Shown: piece after piece, positions 8,709 to 18,552 of the stretch
Layout: every line of letters starts with the position of its first letter
Position numbering within the stretch: position 1 is the stretch's first letter
NCBI RefSeq assembly: GCF_002939475.1
Contig: NZ_PKFQ01000001.1
Location: 3,035,001 to 3,099,000, forward strand
Source: Streptomyces cinnamoneus
GTDB lineage: Bacteria; Actinomycetota; Actinomycetes; Streptomycetales; Streptomycetaceae
Length of the DNA stretch: 64,000 nt
Reading direction: 5' to 3'
Translations under genes and position numbers: made by a program
The notes under the pieces: model-generated
The model's input: only the letters and a program-made list of their open reading frames with translations
Database searches by the model: none
What the model was told of the DNA's origin: nothing

Positions 8709-10430
8709 CTAGACGGGCTGGATCTCCGGCGCTCCCAGCCGTGCCGCGTCCGCCGTCTGGTCGTCGGGCTGGAGCTGGGACTCGCGTTCGGCCTCCACCC
8801 TCTTCTCATAGTGCTCGACCTCCTTCTCGACCTGGGCCGTGTCCCAGCCCAGCACGGGGGCGATCAGCTCGGCGGCCTCGCGCGCGCTGCGCGTGCCGCG
8901 GTCGAAGGTCTCGATCGAGATGCGCGTGCGGCGCGTGAGCACGTCGTCCAGGTGACGCGCCCCCTCGTGCGAGGCGGCGTAGACGATCTCGGCCCGCAGG
9001 TAGTCGTCGGCGCCGGCGAGCGGCCGGCCGAGCGAGGGGTCGGCGAGGACGTAGGCCAGGACCTCGTCGACCAGCGAGCCGTACCGGTTGAGCAGGTGCT
9101 CGACGCGGGCCACGTGCAGGCCCGTGCGCTGCGCGATCTGCGCGCGCCCGTTCCACATCGCCCGGTAGCCCTCGGCGCCCACCAGGGGCACGTCCTCCGT
9201 GACGCAGTCCGCCACGCGCTGGGCCAGGCCGTGCACCGCCTCGTCCACCGCGTCCTTGGCCATGACCCGGTACGTCGTGTACTTGCCGCCCGCCACGACC
9301 ACCAGCCCCGGCACCGGGTGGGCCACGGTGTGCTCGCGGGAGAGCTTGCTGGTCGCGTCCGACTCGCCCGCCAGCAGCGGGCGCAGCCCGGCGTAGACGC
9401 CCTGGACGTCGTCGCGCGTCAGGGGGACGGAGAGCACCGAGTTCACGTGCTCCAGCAGGTAGTCGATGTCGGCGCTGGAGGCGGCGGGGTGGGCCTTGTC
9501 CAGGTCCCAGTCGGTGTCCGTCGTCCCGATGATCCAGTGCCTGCCCCAGGGGATCACGAAGAGCACGCTCTTCTCGGTGCGCAGGATCAGGCCGCTCGTG
9601 GAGTGGATGCGGTCCTTGGGTACGACGAGGTGGACGCCCTTGGAGGCCCGTACGTGGAACTGGCCGCGTTCGGCGATGAGCCGCTGGGTGTCGTCCGTCC
9701 ACACGCCCGTGGCGTTGACGACCTGCCGGGCGCGGATCTCGAACTCGGCCCCCTTCTCCCCCGAGGGCGCCTCCAGGTCGCGCACCCGGGCGCCGACGAC
9801 GCGCTCGCCCTCGCGCAGGAAGCCCACGACCCGCGTCCGGTTGGCGACGTCCGCGCCGTAGGCCGCGGCCGTGCGGACGATGGTGGTGACGTAGCGCGCG
9901 TCGTCCATCTGGGCGTCGTAGTACTGCAGGGCGCCGACCAGTGCGTCCTTGCGCAGGCAGGGGGCGACGCGCAGCGCGTTCCTGCGGCTGAGGTGGCGGT
10001 GGACCGGCAGGCCGCGGCCGTGGCCGGAGGAGACGGACATGGCGTCGTAGAGGGCCACGCCCGAGCCCGCGTAGAAGCGCTCCCAGCCCCGGTGTTGCAG
10101 GGGGTAGAGGAACGGCACCGGCTTGACCAGGTGCGGAGCCAGCCGCTGGAGCAGCAGCCCGCGCTCCTTGAGGGCCTCGCGCACGAGGGCGAAGTCGAGC
10201 ATCTCCAGATAGCGCAGCCCGCCGTGGATGAGCTTGCTGGAGCGGCTGGAGGTGCCCGCGGCCCAGTCCCGCGCCTCGACGAGGCCGGTCGCCAGCCCGC
10301 GTGTGGCCGCGTCGAGGGCGGTGCCCGCGCCGACGACGCCGCCGCCGACCACCAGGATGTCCAGTTCCCGCTCCGCCATCCGGGCGAGCGCCTCGCCGCG
10401 CTCGGCCGGACCGAGTGTCGCTGTCCTCAC
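8709..10430 (-). CDS. glpD: Glycerol-3-phosphate dehydrogenase (FAD-dependent, aerobic)
   Basis: This 573-residue flavoenzyme oxidises sn-glycerol 3-phosphate to dihydroxyacetone phosphate and feeds electrons to the quinone pool at the membrane. The FAD-binding dinucleotide motif GGGVVGAG lies near residue 30. GTSSRSSKLIHGGLRYLE is the conserved GlpD segment. GLRPLL and VVVAGGKYTTYR mark the C-terminal part of the FAD domain, followed by the DAO C-terminal domain. The GTG at 10430 is chosen because a strong GGGAGG lies just upstream and the protein then starts as in relatives; an open frame upstream to 10610 looks non-coding. No glycerol uptake genes are adjacent. Confidence 0.94.
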   Translation of the reverse strand: MRTATLGPAERGEALARMAERELDILVVGGGVVGAGTALDAATRGLATGLVEARDWAAGTSSRSSKLIHGGLRYLEMLDFALVREALKERGLLLQRLAPHLVKPVPFLYPLQHRGWERFYAGSGVALYDAMSVSSGHGRGLPVHRHLSRRNALRVAPCLRKDALVGALQYYDAQMDDARYVTTIVRTAAAYGADVANRTRVVGFLREGERVVGARVRDLEAPSGEKGAEFEIRARQVVNATGVWTDDTQRLIAERGQFHVRASKGVHLVVPKDRIHSTSGLILRTEKSVLFVIPWGRHWIIGTTDTDWDLDKAHPAASSADIDYLLEHVNSVLSVPLTRDDVQGVYAGLRPLLAGESDATSKLSREHTVAHPVPGLVVVAGGKYTTYRVMAKDAVDEAVHGLAQRVADCVTEDVPLVGAEGYRAMWNGRAQIAQRTGLHVARVEHLLNRYGSLVDEVLAYVLADPSLGRPLAGADDYLRAEIVYAASHEGARHLDDVLTRRTRISIETFDRGTRSAREAAELIAPVLGWDTAQVEKEVEHYEKRVEAERESQLQPDDQTADAARLGAPEIQPV

Positions 10431-10715
10431 CTTTGCCTCCCGCCTGACCGCTCTCGCTGCCGATGCCGCCGATGCCGGTGGAACCGTCGCCGCGTGGTCG
10501 CCACGCCGTGCGGCACCCGTCCTCTTCGATGCTGCCCCAGATCCGCCGCTCCGGCCGTCCCGGAGCGGAGGGCTTCGGCCCCGGGCTGGGACCGTCGGGG
10601 CCCCTGCCACGGCCAGGGCCGTGGCAATACCGGATAACAGTCATATATCCGCCTAACCTGATGTAACGGCCGATCCCCGCCGGAAATCCCCTCCGGGAAG
10701 GACCGCTATCCCGCC

Positions 10716-11984
10716 ATGCCCGCAGATTTCGCCGTCATCGGTCTGGGCCCCTTCGGCCTCCCCCTGGCCCAGGCCGCCACCGCGGCCGCCATCCCCACGG
10801 TCGGCTACGACACCGACTCCCGCGTCATCGCCGCGCTCCGCGCCGGCCACCTCCCCACCGAGGGCGACGGCTCGCTCACCGCCGCCGGAATCCGCCGGAT
10901 GCTCTCCGCCGGCTTCCGCGCCACCACCGACGACGCCGAGCTCGGCAGGGTCCGTACGGCGGCGATCTGCGCCCCCACGCGGCTGGGCGAGGACCGGGCG
11001 CTCGACCTGACCGCCATCGGGGACGCGGCACGGGCGCTCGCCGCACGGCTGCGCCCCCACACCACCGTGCTCCTGGAATCAGCCGTGTACCCCGGCACCA
11101 CGGAGGAATTCATCCGTCCCATCCTGGAGGACGGCTCGGGGCTGCGGGCCGGCCGGGACTTCCACCTGGCCTACTCCCCCAGCCGCATCGACCCCGGCAA
11201 CCGCCGGCACGGCTTCGCCAACACCCCCAAGGTCATCGGCGGCCTCACCCCCGCCTGCACCGAGGCCGCCGCCGCGTTCTACGGGCGGATCTGCGAGAAG
11301 GTCGTCCGCGCCAAGGGGCTGCGTGAGGCCGAGGCGGTGAAGGTCCTGGAGACCAACTACCGGCACGTCAACATCGCGCTGGCCAACGAGATGGCGGTCT
11401 TCTGCCACGACATCGGCGTCGACCTGTGGGACGTGGTGCGGTGCGCCGAGACCAAGCCGTTCGGCTTCCAGGCCTTCCGCCCGGGCCCCGGCGTCGGCGG
11501 CCACGGAGTCCCCCTGGACCCCAACTACCTCTCCTACAAAGGCCGCAGTCTCGGCTATCCGCTGCGCATGGTGGAGCTGGCCCAGGAGATCAACGGGCGC
11601 ATGCCGCGCTACGTCATCCAGCGCTGCGCCATGCTCCTCAACGAACACGGCAAGTCGGCGCGCGGCGCGCGCGTCCTGCTGCTGGGCGTCGGCTACAAGG
11701 CGGACGTCGGTGACGAGGAGGGCTCGCCGGCCCGAGAGATCGCCGCGCGGCTGGTGGAGATGGGCGCCCAGCTCAGCTACCACGACCCCCATGTGTCGCA
11801 GTGGCGGGTGCTGGGCCAGCCGGTGCCGCGCGCCGACTGCCTCTACGAGGCCGCGGCGGCCGCCGATCTGACGGTGCTTCTCCAGCACCACCGCACGTAC
11901 GACCTCCAGGGGCTCGCGGTCAAGGCCCAGCTGCTGCTGGACACCCGGGGCGCGAGCCCCGCCGGCGCGGCGTACCGGCTGTAA
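10716..11984 (+). CDS. Nucleotide-sugar dehydrogenase homologue lacking the catalytic cysteine
   Basis: This 422-residue protein is of the UDP-glucose/GDP-mannose dehydrogenase family. The Rossmann motif GLGPFG is at residues 9-14. ESAVYPGTTEE (121-131) and EAVKVLETNYRHVN (206-219, with Lys209) match the UDP-GlcNAc/UDP-ManNAc dehydrogenase branch. The C-terminal domain has LLLGVGYKADVGDEEGSPA. The active-site segment reads PGPGVGGHGVPLDPN, with Gly264 where the family has the Cys that forms the thiohemiacetal (codon GGA at 11505-11507). If translated as read, the normal two-step oxidation to the uronic acid should be blocked or altered. It is convergent with the MreB-like gene. Confidence 0.85.
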   Translation: MPADFAVIGLGPFGLPLAQAATAAAIPTVGYDTDSRVIAALRAGHLPTEGDGSLTAAGIRRMLSAGFRATTDDAELGRVRTAAICAPTRLGEDRALDLTAIGDAARALAARLRPHTTVLLESAVYPGTTEEFIRPILEDGSGLRAGRDFHLAYSPSRIDPGNRRHGFANTPKVIGGLTPACTEAAAAFYGRICEKVVRAKGLREAEAVKVLETNYRHVNIALANEMAVFCHDIGVDLWDVVRCAETKPFGFQAFRPGPGVGGHGVPLDPNYLSYKGRSLGYPLRMVELAQEINGRMPRYVIQRCAMLLNEHGKSARGARVLLLGVGYKADVGDEEGSPAREIAARLVEMGAQLSYHDPHVSQWRVLGQPVPRADCLYEAAAAADLTVLLQHHRTYDLQGLAVKAQLLLDTRGASPAGAAYRL

Positions 11985-11997
11985 CCCGGCAGACGGG

Positions 11998-13146
11998 TCA
12001 CAGCCGCCCGGTGGACAGCATCCGCGGCTGGGCGTCGAGCACGGTCCGCAGGGACGTGAAGTCCTCCACGCACCGGCCGGTGCCGATGGCCACGCAGTCC
12101 AGGGGGTCGTCGGCGACCAGGACCGGGATGTCGAGCTCCTTGCTCAGCCGCACGTCCAGGCCGCGCAGCAGCGCGCCGCCGCCGGTGAGCACGACGCCGC
12201 GGTCCATGATGTCGCCGGCCAGCTCGGGCGGGGTCTCGTCGAGCGTCTGCCGCACGGCCATCACGATGGCGTCCACCGGCTCGGTCAGGGCGTGCCGGAC
12301 CTCGTCCGCCGTCAGCTCCAGCGTCTTGGGCAGGCCGCTGACCTGGTCCCGGCCGCGGATCGTGTAGCGGTCGCCGGGGCGCAGGCCCTGGGTCTCCTCC
12401 GGGTCCCCGCCGTCCTCACGGCCGCCGCCGGCCGCCACCTGCCGGGCGAGGGCGGCGAGACCGGCCTCCGAGGCGTAGGTGGTGGGCGAGGCGGAGCCGA
12501 TGATCATCTTGATGTCCTCGGCCGTGCGCTCGCCGATCGCGAGGGCGTACTCCTTCTTCACGTACGAGGTGATGGCCGCGTCCATCGCGTCGCCCGCCGT
12601 GCGGACCGACCGGGCGGTGACGATCCCGCCCAGGGAGATCACCGCGACCTCGGTGGTGCCGCCGCCGATGTCGACGACCATGCAGCCGGTGGGCTCGCTG
12701 ACCGGCAGGCCGGCGCCGATGGCCGCCGCCATGGGCTCCTCCACCAGGTGCACCTGCCGGGCCCCGGCCTGGCCGGCCGCCTCGATGACCGCGCGGCGCT
12801 CGACGCCCGTGATCCCGGACGGCACGCACACCACGACCCGGGGCCGCGAGAAGCGGCGGTTGCCCATGACCTTCTTGATGAAGTGCCGCAGCATCCGCTC
12901 GGCTATCTCGAAGTCCGCGATGACGCCGTCACGCAAGGGGCGGATGGCGACGATGTTCGAAGGGGTGCGGCCGATGGTCTCCTTGGCCTCGGAGCCCACG
13001 GACAGCACGCTGCCGTCTTCGGCGTTGACGGCGACGACTGACGGTTCGTTGAGCACCACTCCCTTCCCCCGCACGTACACCAGCGTGTTCGCGGTGCCGA
13101 GGTCGATGCCCATGTCCCTGCCGCTGAACGACTTGCTTTGCGCCAT
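11998..13146 (-). CDS. MreB/Mbl-like actin homologue with an internal insertion
   Basis: This 382-residue actin-fold ATPase has phosphate-1 motif DLGTANT (15-21), phosphate-2 region [13 protein letters not shown] (157-169) and a C-terminal [10 protein letters not shown] adenosine motif. Bacterial MreB is usually about 345 residues. The extra length is mainly a Gly/Asp/Glu-rich stretch at about 221-258, between IKMIIGSA and the conserved [11 protein letters not shown]. In Streptomyces MreB-type proteins act mainly in spore-wall assembly. It may be one of several paralogues in this genome. It lies downstream of the guaB3 terminator, so it probably has its own promoter. Confidence 0.92.
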   Translation of the reverse strand: MAQSKSFSGRDMGIDLGTANTLVYVRGKGVVLNEPSVVAVNAEDGSVLSVGSEAKETIGRTPSNIVAIRPLRDGVIADFEIAERMLRHFIKKVMGNRRFSRPRVVVCVPSGITGVERRAVIEAAGQAGARQVHLVEEPMAAAIGAGLPVSEPTGCMVVDIGGGTTEVAVISLGGIVTARSVRTAGDAMDAAITSYVKKEYALAIGERTAEDIKMIIGSASPTTYASEAGLAALARQVAAGGGREDGGDPEETQGLRPGDRYTIRGRDQVSGLPKTLELTADEVRHALTEPVDAIVMAVRQTLDETPPELAGDIMDRGVVLTGGGALLRGLDVRLSKELDIPVLVADDPLDCVAIGTGRCVEDFTSLRTVLDAQPRMLSTGRL

Positions 13147-13217
13147 AAGTCGCCAGTATTCCCTATGATCGAATGTTTATACGGAGCTAACGGCGAGACG
13201 GGACGGCGGACGACGCA

Positions 13218-13253
13218 GGAAGGCCCGGTCCGCCGAAGCGGACCGGGCCTTCC
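13218..13253 (-). terminator. Terminator downstream of guaB3
   Basis: A perfect 15-base stem (left arm 13218-13232, loop CCGAAG, right arm 13239-13253) lies 15 bases past the guaB3 stop and before the MreB-like gene. It lacks a long U tract, as is usual for Streptomyces terminators. Confidence 0.85.
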
Positions 13254-13267
13254 GGGGCGATGGCGGG

Positions 13268-14395
13268 TCAGCGGTTGTCGTGCTGCGACGGGGCGACCGT
13301 CACCTCGACGCGCTGGAACTCCTTCAGCTCGCTGTAGCCGGTGGTGGCCATGGCGCGGCGCAGGGCGCCGAAGAAGTTCATCGAGCCGTCCGGGGTGTGC
13401 GAGGGGCCGAGGAGGATCTCCTCGGTCGTGCCGACCGCACCCAGGTTCATGCGCTTGCCGCGCGGCACGTCCTCGTGGACGGCCTCCATGCCCCAGTGGT
13501 GGCCGCGGCCCGGCGCGTCCGTGGCGCGCGCCAGCGGCGAGCCCATCATCACGGCGTCCGCACCGCAGGCGACGGCCTTCGGCAGGTCGCCGGACCAGCC
13601 CACGCCGCCGTCGGCGATGACGTGGACGTAGCGGCCGCCGGACTCGTCCATGTAGTCCCGGCGGGCGGCGGCCACGTCGGCGACCGCGGTCGCCATCGGG
13701 ACCTGGATGCCCAGCACGTTGCGGGTGGTGTGCGCGGCGCCGCCGCCGAAGCCGACGAGCACGCCGGCCGCGCCGGTGCGCATCAGGTGCAGGGCGGCGG
13801 TGTAGGTGGCGCAGCCGCCGACGATGACGGGGACGTCGAGCTCGTAGATGAACTGCTTGAGGTTCAGCGGCTCGGCGGCACCCGAGACGTGCTCGGCGGA
13901 GACGGTCGTACCGCGGATCACGAAGATGTCCACGCCGGCGTCGACGACGGCCTTGGAGAACTGCGCGGTGCGCTGCGGGGAGAGCGCGGCGGCGGTCACG
14001 ACACCGGAGTCGCGGACCTCCTTGATGCGCTGCCCGATCAGCTCTTCCTTGATGGGCGCGGAGTAGATCTCCTGCATGCGCTTGGTCGCGGTGTGCTCGT
14101 CCAGCTCGGCGATCTCGGCCAGCAGCGGCTCGGGGTCCTCGTAGCGGGTCCACAGGCCCTCGAGGTTGAGCACGCCCAGGCCGCCCAGCTCGCCGATGCG
14201 GATGGCGGTCTCGGGCGAGACGACCGAGTCCATCGGGGCGGCCAGGAACGGCAGCTCGAAGCGGTAGGCGTCGATCTGCCAGGCGATCGAGACCTCCTTC
14301 GGGTCGCGGGTGCGGCGACTCGGGACGACGGCGATGTCGTCGAATGCGTACGCCCGGCGGCCGCGCTTGCCGCGCCCGATCTCGATCTCAGTCAC
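13268..14395 (-). CDS. guaB3: GuaB3-type IMP dehydrogenase-related protein
   Basis: This 375-residue TIM-barrel protein is of the IMPDH/GMP reductase superfamily without the CBS pair. FDDIAVVPSRRTRDP is at the N-terminus. The catalytic-loop region reads GFGGGAAHTTR (215-225) where true IMPDH has GPGSICTTR, so His222 replaces the nucleophilic Cys. HVIADGGVG and GADAVMMGSPLARA follow the usual phosphate-binding pattern. Actinobacteria carry this paralogue next to guaB; the biochemical role is uncertain and a GMP reductase-like or regulatory role is possible. It lies 99 bases after guaB, behind a hairpin. Confidence 0.9.
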   Translation of the reverse strand: MTEIEIGRGKRGRRAYAFDDIAVVPSRRTRDPKEVSIAWQIDAYRFELPFLAAPMDSVVSPETAIRIGELGGLGVLNLEGLWTRYEDPEPLLAEIAELDEHTATKRMQEIYSAPIKEELIGQRIKEVRDSGVVTAAALSPQRTAQFSKAVVDAGVDIFVIRGTTVSAEHVSGAAEPLNLKQFIYELDVPVIVGGCATYTAALHLMRTGAAGVLVGFGGGAAHTTRNVLGIQVPMATAVADVAAARRDYMDESGGRYVHVIADGGVGWSGDLPKAVACGADAVMMGSPLARATDAPGRGHHWGMEAVHEDVPRGKRMNLGAVGTTEEILLGPSHTPDGSMNFFGALRRAMATTGYSELKEFQRVEVTVAPSQHDNR

Positions 14396-14448
14396 GTGTG
14401 TGGCCTTTCCTTCTGCACGTCTGCCGCATCCAGTATCCCCGACGCGGC

Positions 14449-14478
14449 GAAGCCCGCGGCCTGGCGGCCACGGGCTTC
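14449..14478 (-). terminator. Terminator downstream of guaB
   Basis: An inverted repeat with GAAGCCCG...CGGGCTTC outer arms and GGCC...GGCC inner arms (one mismatch, TGGC loop) starts 16 bases past the guaB stop and before guaB3. Partial read-through into guaB3 is possible. Confidence 0.75.
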
Positions 14479-14494
14479 GTTGAAACTCGGACTA

Positions 14495-16039
<1,545 letters not shown>

Positions 16040-16119
16040 CTAACGGCCGTAAGGGGTGTCCCATTCCACGACCGCTGAGTCCCTCGTCACTTGGAGATTT
16101 ATACGAAACACGGGTCATG

Positions 16120-16134
16120 CCTGCGAAACGCAGG
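16120..16134 (-). terminator. Small hairpin after the sigma-factor gene
   Basis: CCTGCG-AAA-CGCAGG is a perfect 6-base stem 26 bases beyond the sigma-factor stop. It is short, so termination is only plausible. Confidence 0.35.
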
Positions 16135-16160
16135 GCGGCCGCCGTGGACCGCCCGTGCGC

Positions 16161-16736
16161 TCACTGCTCGGCGAGCGCCCGCAGCCTGCTCAGGGCGCGG
16201 TGCTGGGCGACCCGCACCGCACCGGGGGACATTCCCAGCATCTGCCCCGTCTCCTCCGCCGTCAGTCCCACGGCGACCCGCAGCAGCACGAGCTCCCGCT
16301 GGTTCTCCGGGAGATTGGCGAGCAGTTTCTTGGCCCACTCCGCGTCGCTGCTGAGCAGGGCCCGCTCCTCCGGTCCGAGGGAGTCGTCGGGCTGCTCGGG
16401 CATCTCGTCGGAGGGCACGGCCGTACTGCCCGGGTGGCGCATGGCGGCCCGCTGGAGATCGGCGACCTTGTGCGCGGCGATGGCCACGACGAAGGCCTCG
16501 AAGGGCCGTCCGGTGTCGCGATAGCGCGGCAGGGCGCACAGCACCGCGAGACAGACCTCCTGCGCGAGGTCGTCCACGAAGTGGCGGGCGTCGCCCGGCA
16601 GTCGCGAAAGCCGCGTGCGGCAGTAGCGCAACGCGAGCGGATGCACCAGAGCGAGCAGATCGTGAGTGGCCCGCCGGTCGCCCTCGACTGCGCGGGCGAC
16701 GAGTGCAGCGATGGCTGTCGTGTCGTCGTCGCGCAT
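16161..16736 (-). CDS. shbA: ECF sigma factor of the SigD/ShbA type
   Basis: This RNA polymerase sigma factor has about 191 residues. Region 2 has [16 protein letters not shown] (the DDLxQEV core) and [18 protein letters not shown]. Region 4 has [18 protein letters not shown] followed by the helix-turn-helix [19 protein letters not shown]. Its place between guaB and bldM/whiD corresponds to sigD of mycobacteria. In Streptomyces the SigD-type factor ShbA drives transcription of the principal sigma gene hrdB; assignment to ShbA rests on similarity and position, not on a search. ATG at 16736 is preferred; an upstream in-frame ATG at 16826 would add 30 residues. No anti-sigma gene is adjacent. 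Confidence 0.87.
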   Translation of the reverse strand: MRDDDTTAIAALVARAVEGDRRATHDLLALVHPLALRYCRTRLSRLPGDARHFVDDLAQEVCLAVLCALPRYRDTGRPFEAFVVAIAAHKVADLQRAAMRHPGSTAVPSDEMPEQPDDSLGPEERALLSSDAEWAKKLLANLPENQRELVLLRVAVGLTAEETGQMLGMSPGAVRVAQHRALSRLRALAEQ

Positions 16737-17050
16737 CGGTCCATGGTGCCTTGATGCCGCATCGTCCGCGGCACCGCGTCCGTAGTTGTGCACCGAAGCG
16801 TTATGAGCGGGTGCGCCGGCGGTCATCTCCCGCGCCCTCCCCTCACGCCTGCCCGAGCCGTCCCCGAGGAACTCCATACTCCAAGGATGCGGCAGCGCGC
16901 GGGAAACGTGCAGCGGCCCCGGGAACGGCGGCCGCGAGGGCGGCGCCCACAGCGCTCCGCCCCGCCCGCTCCCCGGCGGGCGGGGTACGTCGGTCCCCCG
17001 CTTCGGCACACGGCACGATGTCCGCGAGCTGCCCCGTCCCGCCTGCCCGC
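16737..17050. other. Intergenic region between bldM and the sigma-factor gene
   Basis: These 314 bases hold the bldM terminator (16960-16985) and presumably the sigma-factor promoter. No other gene is supported; the upstream extensions of the sigma frame are GC-biased and unlike related proteins. Confidence 0.6.
16960..16985 (-). terminator. Terminator downstream of bldM
   Basis: A perfect 10-base GC stem (CCCCGCCCGC with GCGGGCGGGG, six-base loop) lies about 65 bases past the bldM stop. Confidence 0.7.
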
Positions 17051-17662
17051 CTAGCGGACCAGGCCCCAGCGGAAGCCGAGCGCGACCGCGTGCGCCCGGT
17101 CCGAGGCGCCGAGCTTCTTGAACAGCCGACGGGCGTGGGTCTTGACCGTGTCCTCGGAGAGGAAGAGCTCACGACCGATCTCGGCGTTGGACCGCCCGTG
17201 GCTCATGCCTTCCAGGACCTGGATCTCCCGCGCGGTGAGCGTGGGCGCCGCGCCCATCTCCGCCGACCGCAGCCGGCGCGGGGCGAGCCGCCAGGTGGGG
17301 TCGGCGAGCGCCTGGGTCACCGTGGCGCGCAGCTCCGCGCGCGAGGCGTCCTTGTGCAGATAGCCGCGCGCCCCGGCGGCGACCGCGAGCGCGACCCCGT
17401 CCAGGTCCTCGGCCACCGTGAGCATGATGATCCGGGCGCCGGGGTCGGCGGAGAGCAGCCGGCGCACGGTCTCCACGCCGCCGAGCCCGGGCATGCGTAC
17501 GTCCATCAGAATGAGGTCCGAACGATCGGCGCCCCAGCGGCGGAGGACTTCCTCGCCGTTGGCCGCCGTCGTCACGCGCTCGACGCCGGGCACGGTCGCC
17601 ACCGCGCGACGGAGCGCTTCTCGGGCAAGCGGGGAGTCGTCGCAGACGAGGACGGATGTCAT
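17051..17662 (-). CDS. bldM: Response regulator BldM, required for aerial growth and sporulation
   Basis: This 203-residue protein has a receiver domain (acidic pair Asp8-Asp9, Asp54 in LMDVRMPG, Thr in IIMLTVAED, Lys in YLHKDAS) and a LuxR/FixJ helix-turn-helix ([25 protein letters not shown] up to [14 protein letters not shown]). In Streptomyces BldM acts as a homodimer on early developmental genes and as a heterodimer with WhiI on late ones. Its Asp54 is known not to be needed for function, and no histidine kinase is adjacent here. ATG 17662 has GGAGGG upstream. The frame extends further 5' but over the promoter. A sigma-BldN promoter lies 135-162 bases upstream. It is divergent from whiD. 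Confidence 0.96.
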   Translation of the reverse strand: MTSVLVCDDSPLAREALRRAVATVPGVERVTTAANGEEVLRRWGADRSDLILMDVRMPGLGGVETVRRLLSADPGARIIMLTVAEDLDGVALAVAAGARGYLHKDASRAELRATVTQALADPTWRLAPRRLRSAEMGAAPTLTAREIQVLEGMSHGRSNAEIGRELFLSEDTVKTHARRLFKKLGASDRAHAVALGFRWGLVR

Positions 17663-17796
17663 GGCCGCCCTCCGCAGCTGATGCGCGTCACCTTGAGCCT
17701 CCAGAGGCTGGTACTGATCGTCACCTTGTGCGGTCGACGACGCTCGGGCACCTGCCACCCGCCCGACTGCTTCACGCGTCAACCGCCTCCGCACTC

Positions 17797-17824
17797 TCAA
17801 CGACGGTCACCCGAAAGAGTTACG
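17797..17824 (-). promoter_or_regulatory. Sigma-BldN-type promoter of bldM
   Basis: On the minus strand CGTAAC (17824-17819) and CGTTGA (17802-17797) are separated by exactly 16 bases, matching the -35 and -10 hexamers and spacing known for the sigma-BldN promoter of bldM. This places bldM under the BldN cascade. Confidence 0.85.
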
Positions 17825-17916
17825 GGCTTGGTCGGCCGTGTTCGGCACTCTACGTGAGGGCGCGGACACGGAGCAGGGCGCACAAGGGGCGCCCTGTCCA
17901 CCCGACCAAGCTATGC

Positions 17917-17955
17917 CCCATTTGCCCAGTCGGACCTGTTTTTCTTCCCATTTGC
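17917..17955. repeat. Direct repeat CCCATTTGC upstream of whiD
   Basis: CCCATTTGC occurs at 17917-17925 and again at 17947-17955, start to start 30 bases, about three helical turns. It is 130-170 bases before the whiD start in an unusually AT-rich patch. It could be paired activator sites; no known regulator is assigned. Confidence 0.4.
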
Positions 17956-18086
17956 TGCTGTCTGTGGCTAGATTCGCAATGAGTCATATTTTCATCTGCT
18001 CACACGGCAGATGTGCGGGCATGGGTACTGCACGGATCGCTCTATCGCTTCGACGTATTCGACGGATCGCTTCGAGGGGACAAGCC

Positions 18087-18413
18087 ATGGCAGATTTCTC
18101 CCGCCTTCCCGGCCCCAACGCCGACCTGTGGGACTGGCAGCTCCTGGCAGCGTGCCGAGGAGTCGACAGCTCACTCTTCTTCCACCCCGAGGGCGAGCGG
18201 GGCGCGGCCCGCAGCGCCCGGGAGACCTCCGCCAAGGAGGTGTGCATGCGCTGCCCGGTACGCGCGGAGTGCGCGGCGCACGCGCTGGCGGTACGGGAGC
18301 CCTACGGCGTCTGGGGCGGCCTGACCGAGGATGAGCGCGAGGAGCTCATGGGGCGCGCGCGGCACCGGTCCATCACCGCGAGCGGCGCGGGCGCGGGCGC
18401 GATGACCGCCTGA
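18087..18413 (+). CDS. whiD: WhiB-family iron-sulfur regulator WhiD
   Basis: This 108-residue Wbl protein has the four iron-sulfur ligands Cys23, Cys53, Cys56 and Cys62 (C-x29-C-x2-C-x5-C) and the GVWGG turn (74-78), followed by a basic C-terminal tail. WhiD acts late in sporulation (spore septation, wall thickening) and is known to contact region 4 of the principal sigma factor. ATG 18087 is preceded by GAGGGGA. The frame stays open upstream, but Wbl proteins start with a MADFSRLP-like sequence. Position beside bldM matches other Streptomyces and the whiB3 position in mycobacteria. Confidence 0.96.
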   Translation: MADFSRLPGPNADLWDWQLLAACRGVDSSLFFHPEGERGAARSARETSAKEVCMRCPVRAECAAHALAVREPYGVWGGLTEDEREELMGRARHRSITASGAGAGAMTA

Positions 18414-18462
18414 GCGCCCGGACGCGACCCTCCGAGCCGAAGAAACGTTTCACCACCTCCGG

Positions 18463-18496
18463 CCCGGCTCTTCCGCCTGGCTTCCGCCGAGCCGGG
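18463..18496 (+). terminator. Possible terminator of whiD
   Basis: CCCGGCTC (18463-18470) pairs with GAGCCGGG (18489-18496) around an 18-base loop, about 50 bases past whiD. Moderate stem only. Confidence 0.4.
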
Positions 18497-18528
18497 ACGC
18501 CAGGACGCCGGTACGCCAGGACGCCGGG
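18497..18528. repeat. Tandem duplication of a 16-base unit
   Basis: ACGCCAGGACGCCGG is found at 18497-18511 and again at 18513-18527, separated by T. It lies between whiD and the LysR gene and looks like a local slippage duplication. Confidence 0.6.
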
Positions 18529-18552
18529 GTACCGGCCGCCAGCTGGGAGCCC

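Larger units (their letters stand above)
17663..18086. promoter_or_regulatory. bldM-whiD divergent control region
   Basis: The 424 bases between the two divergent developmental genes hold the bldM sigma-BldN promoter and the CCCATTTGC repeat. The part next to whiD has lower GC than the surroundings, as expected for promoters. I found no convincing additional coding frame. Confidence 0.6.
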
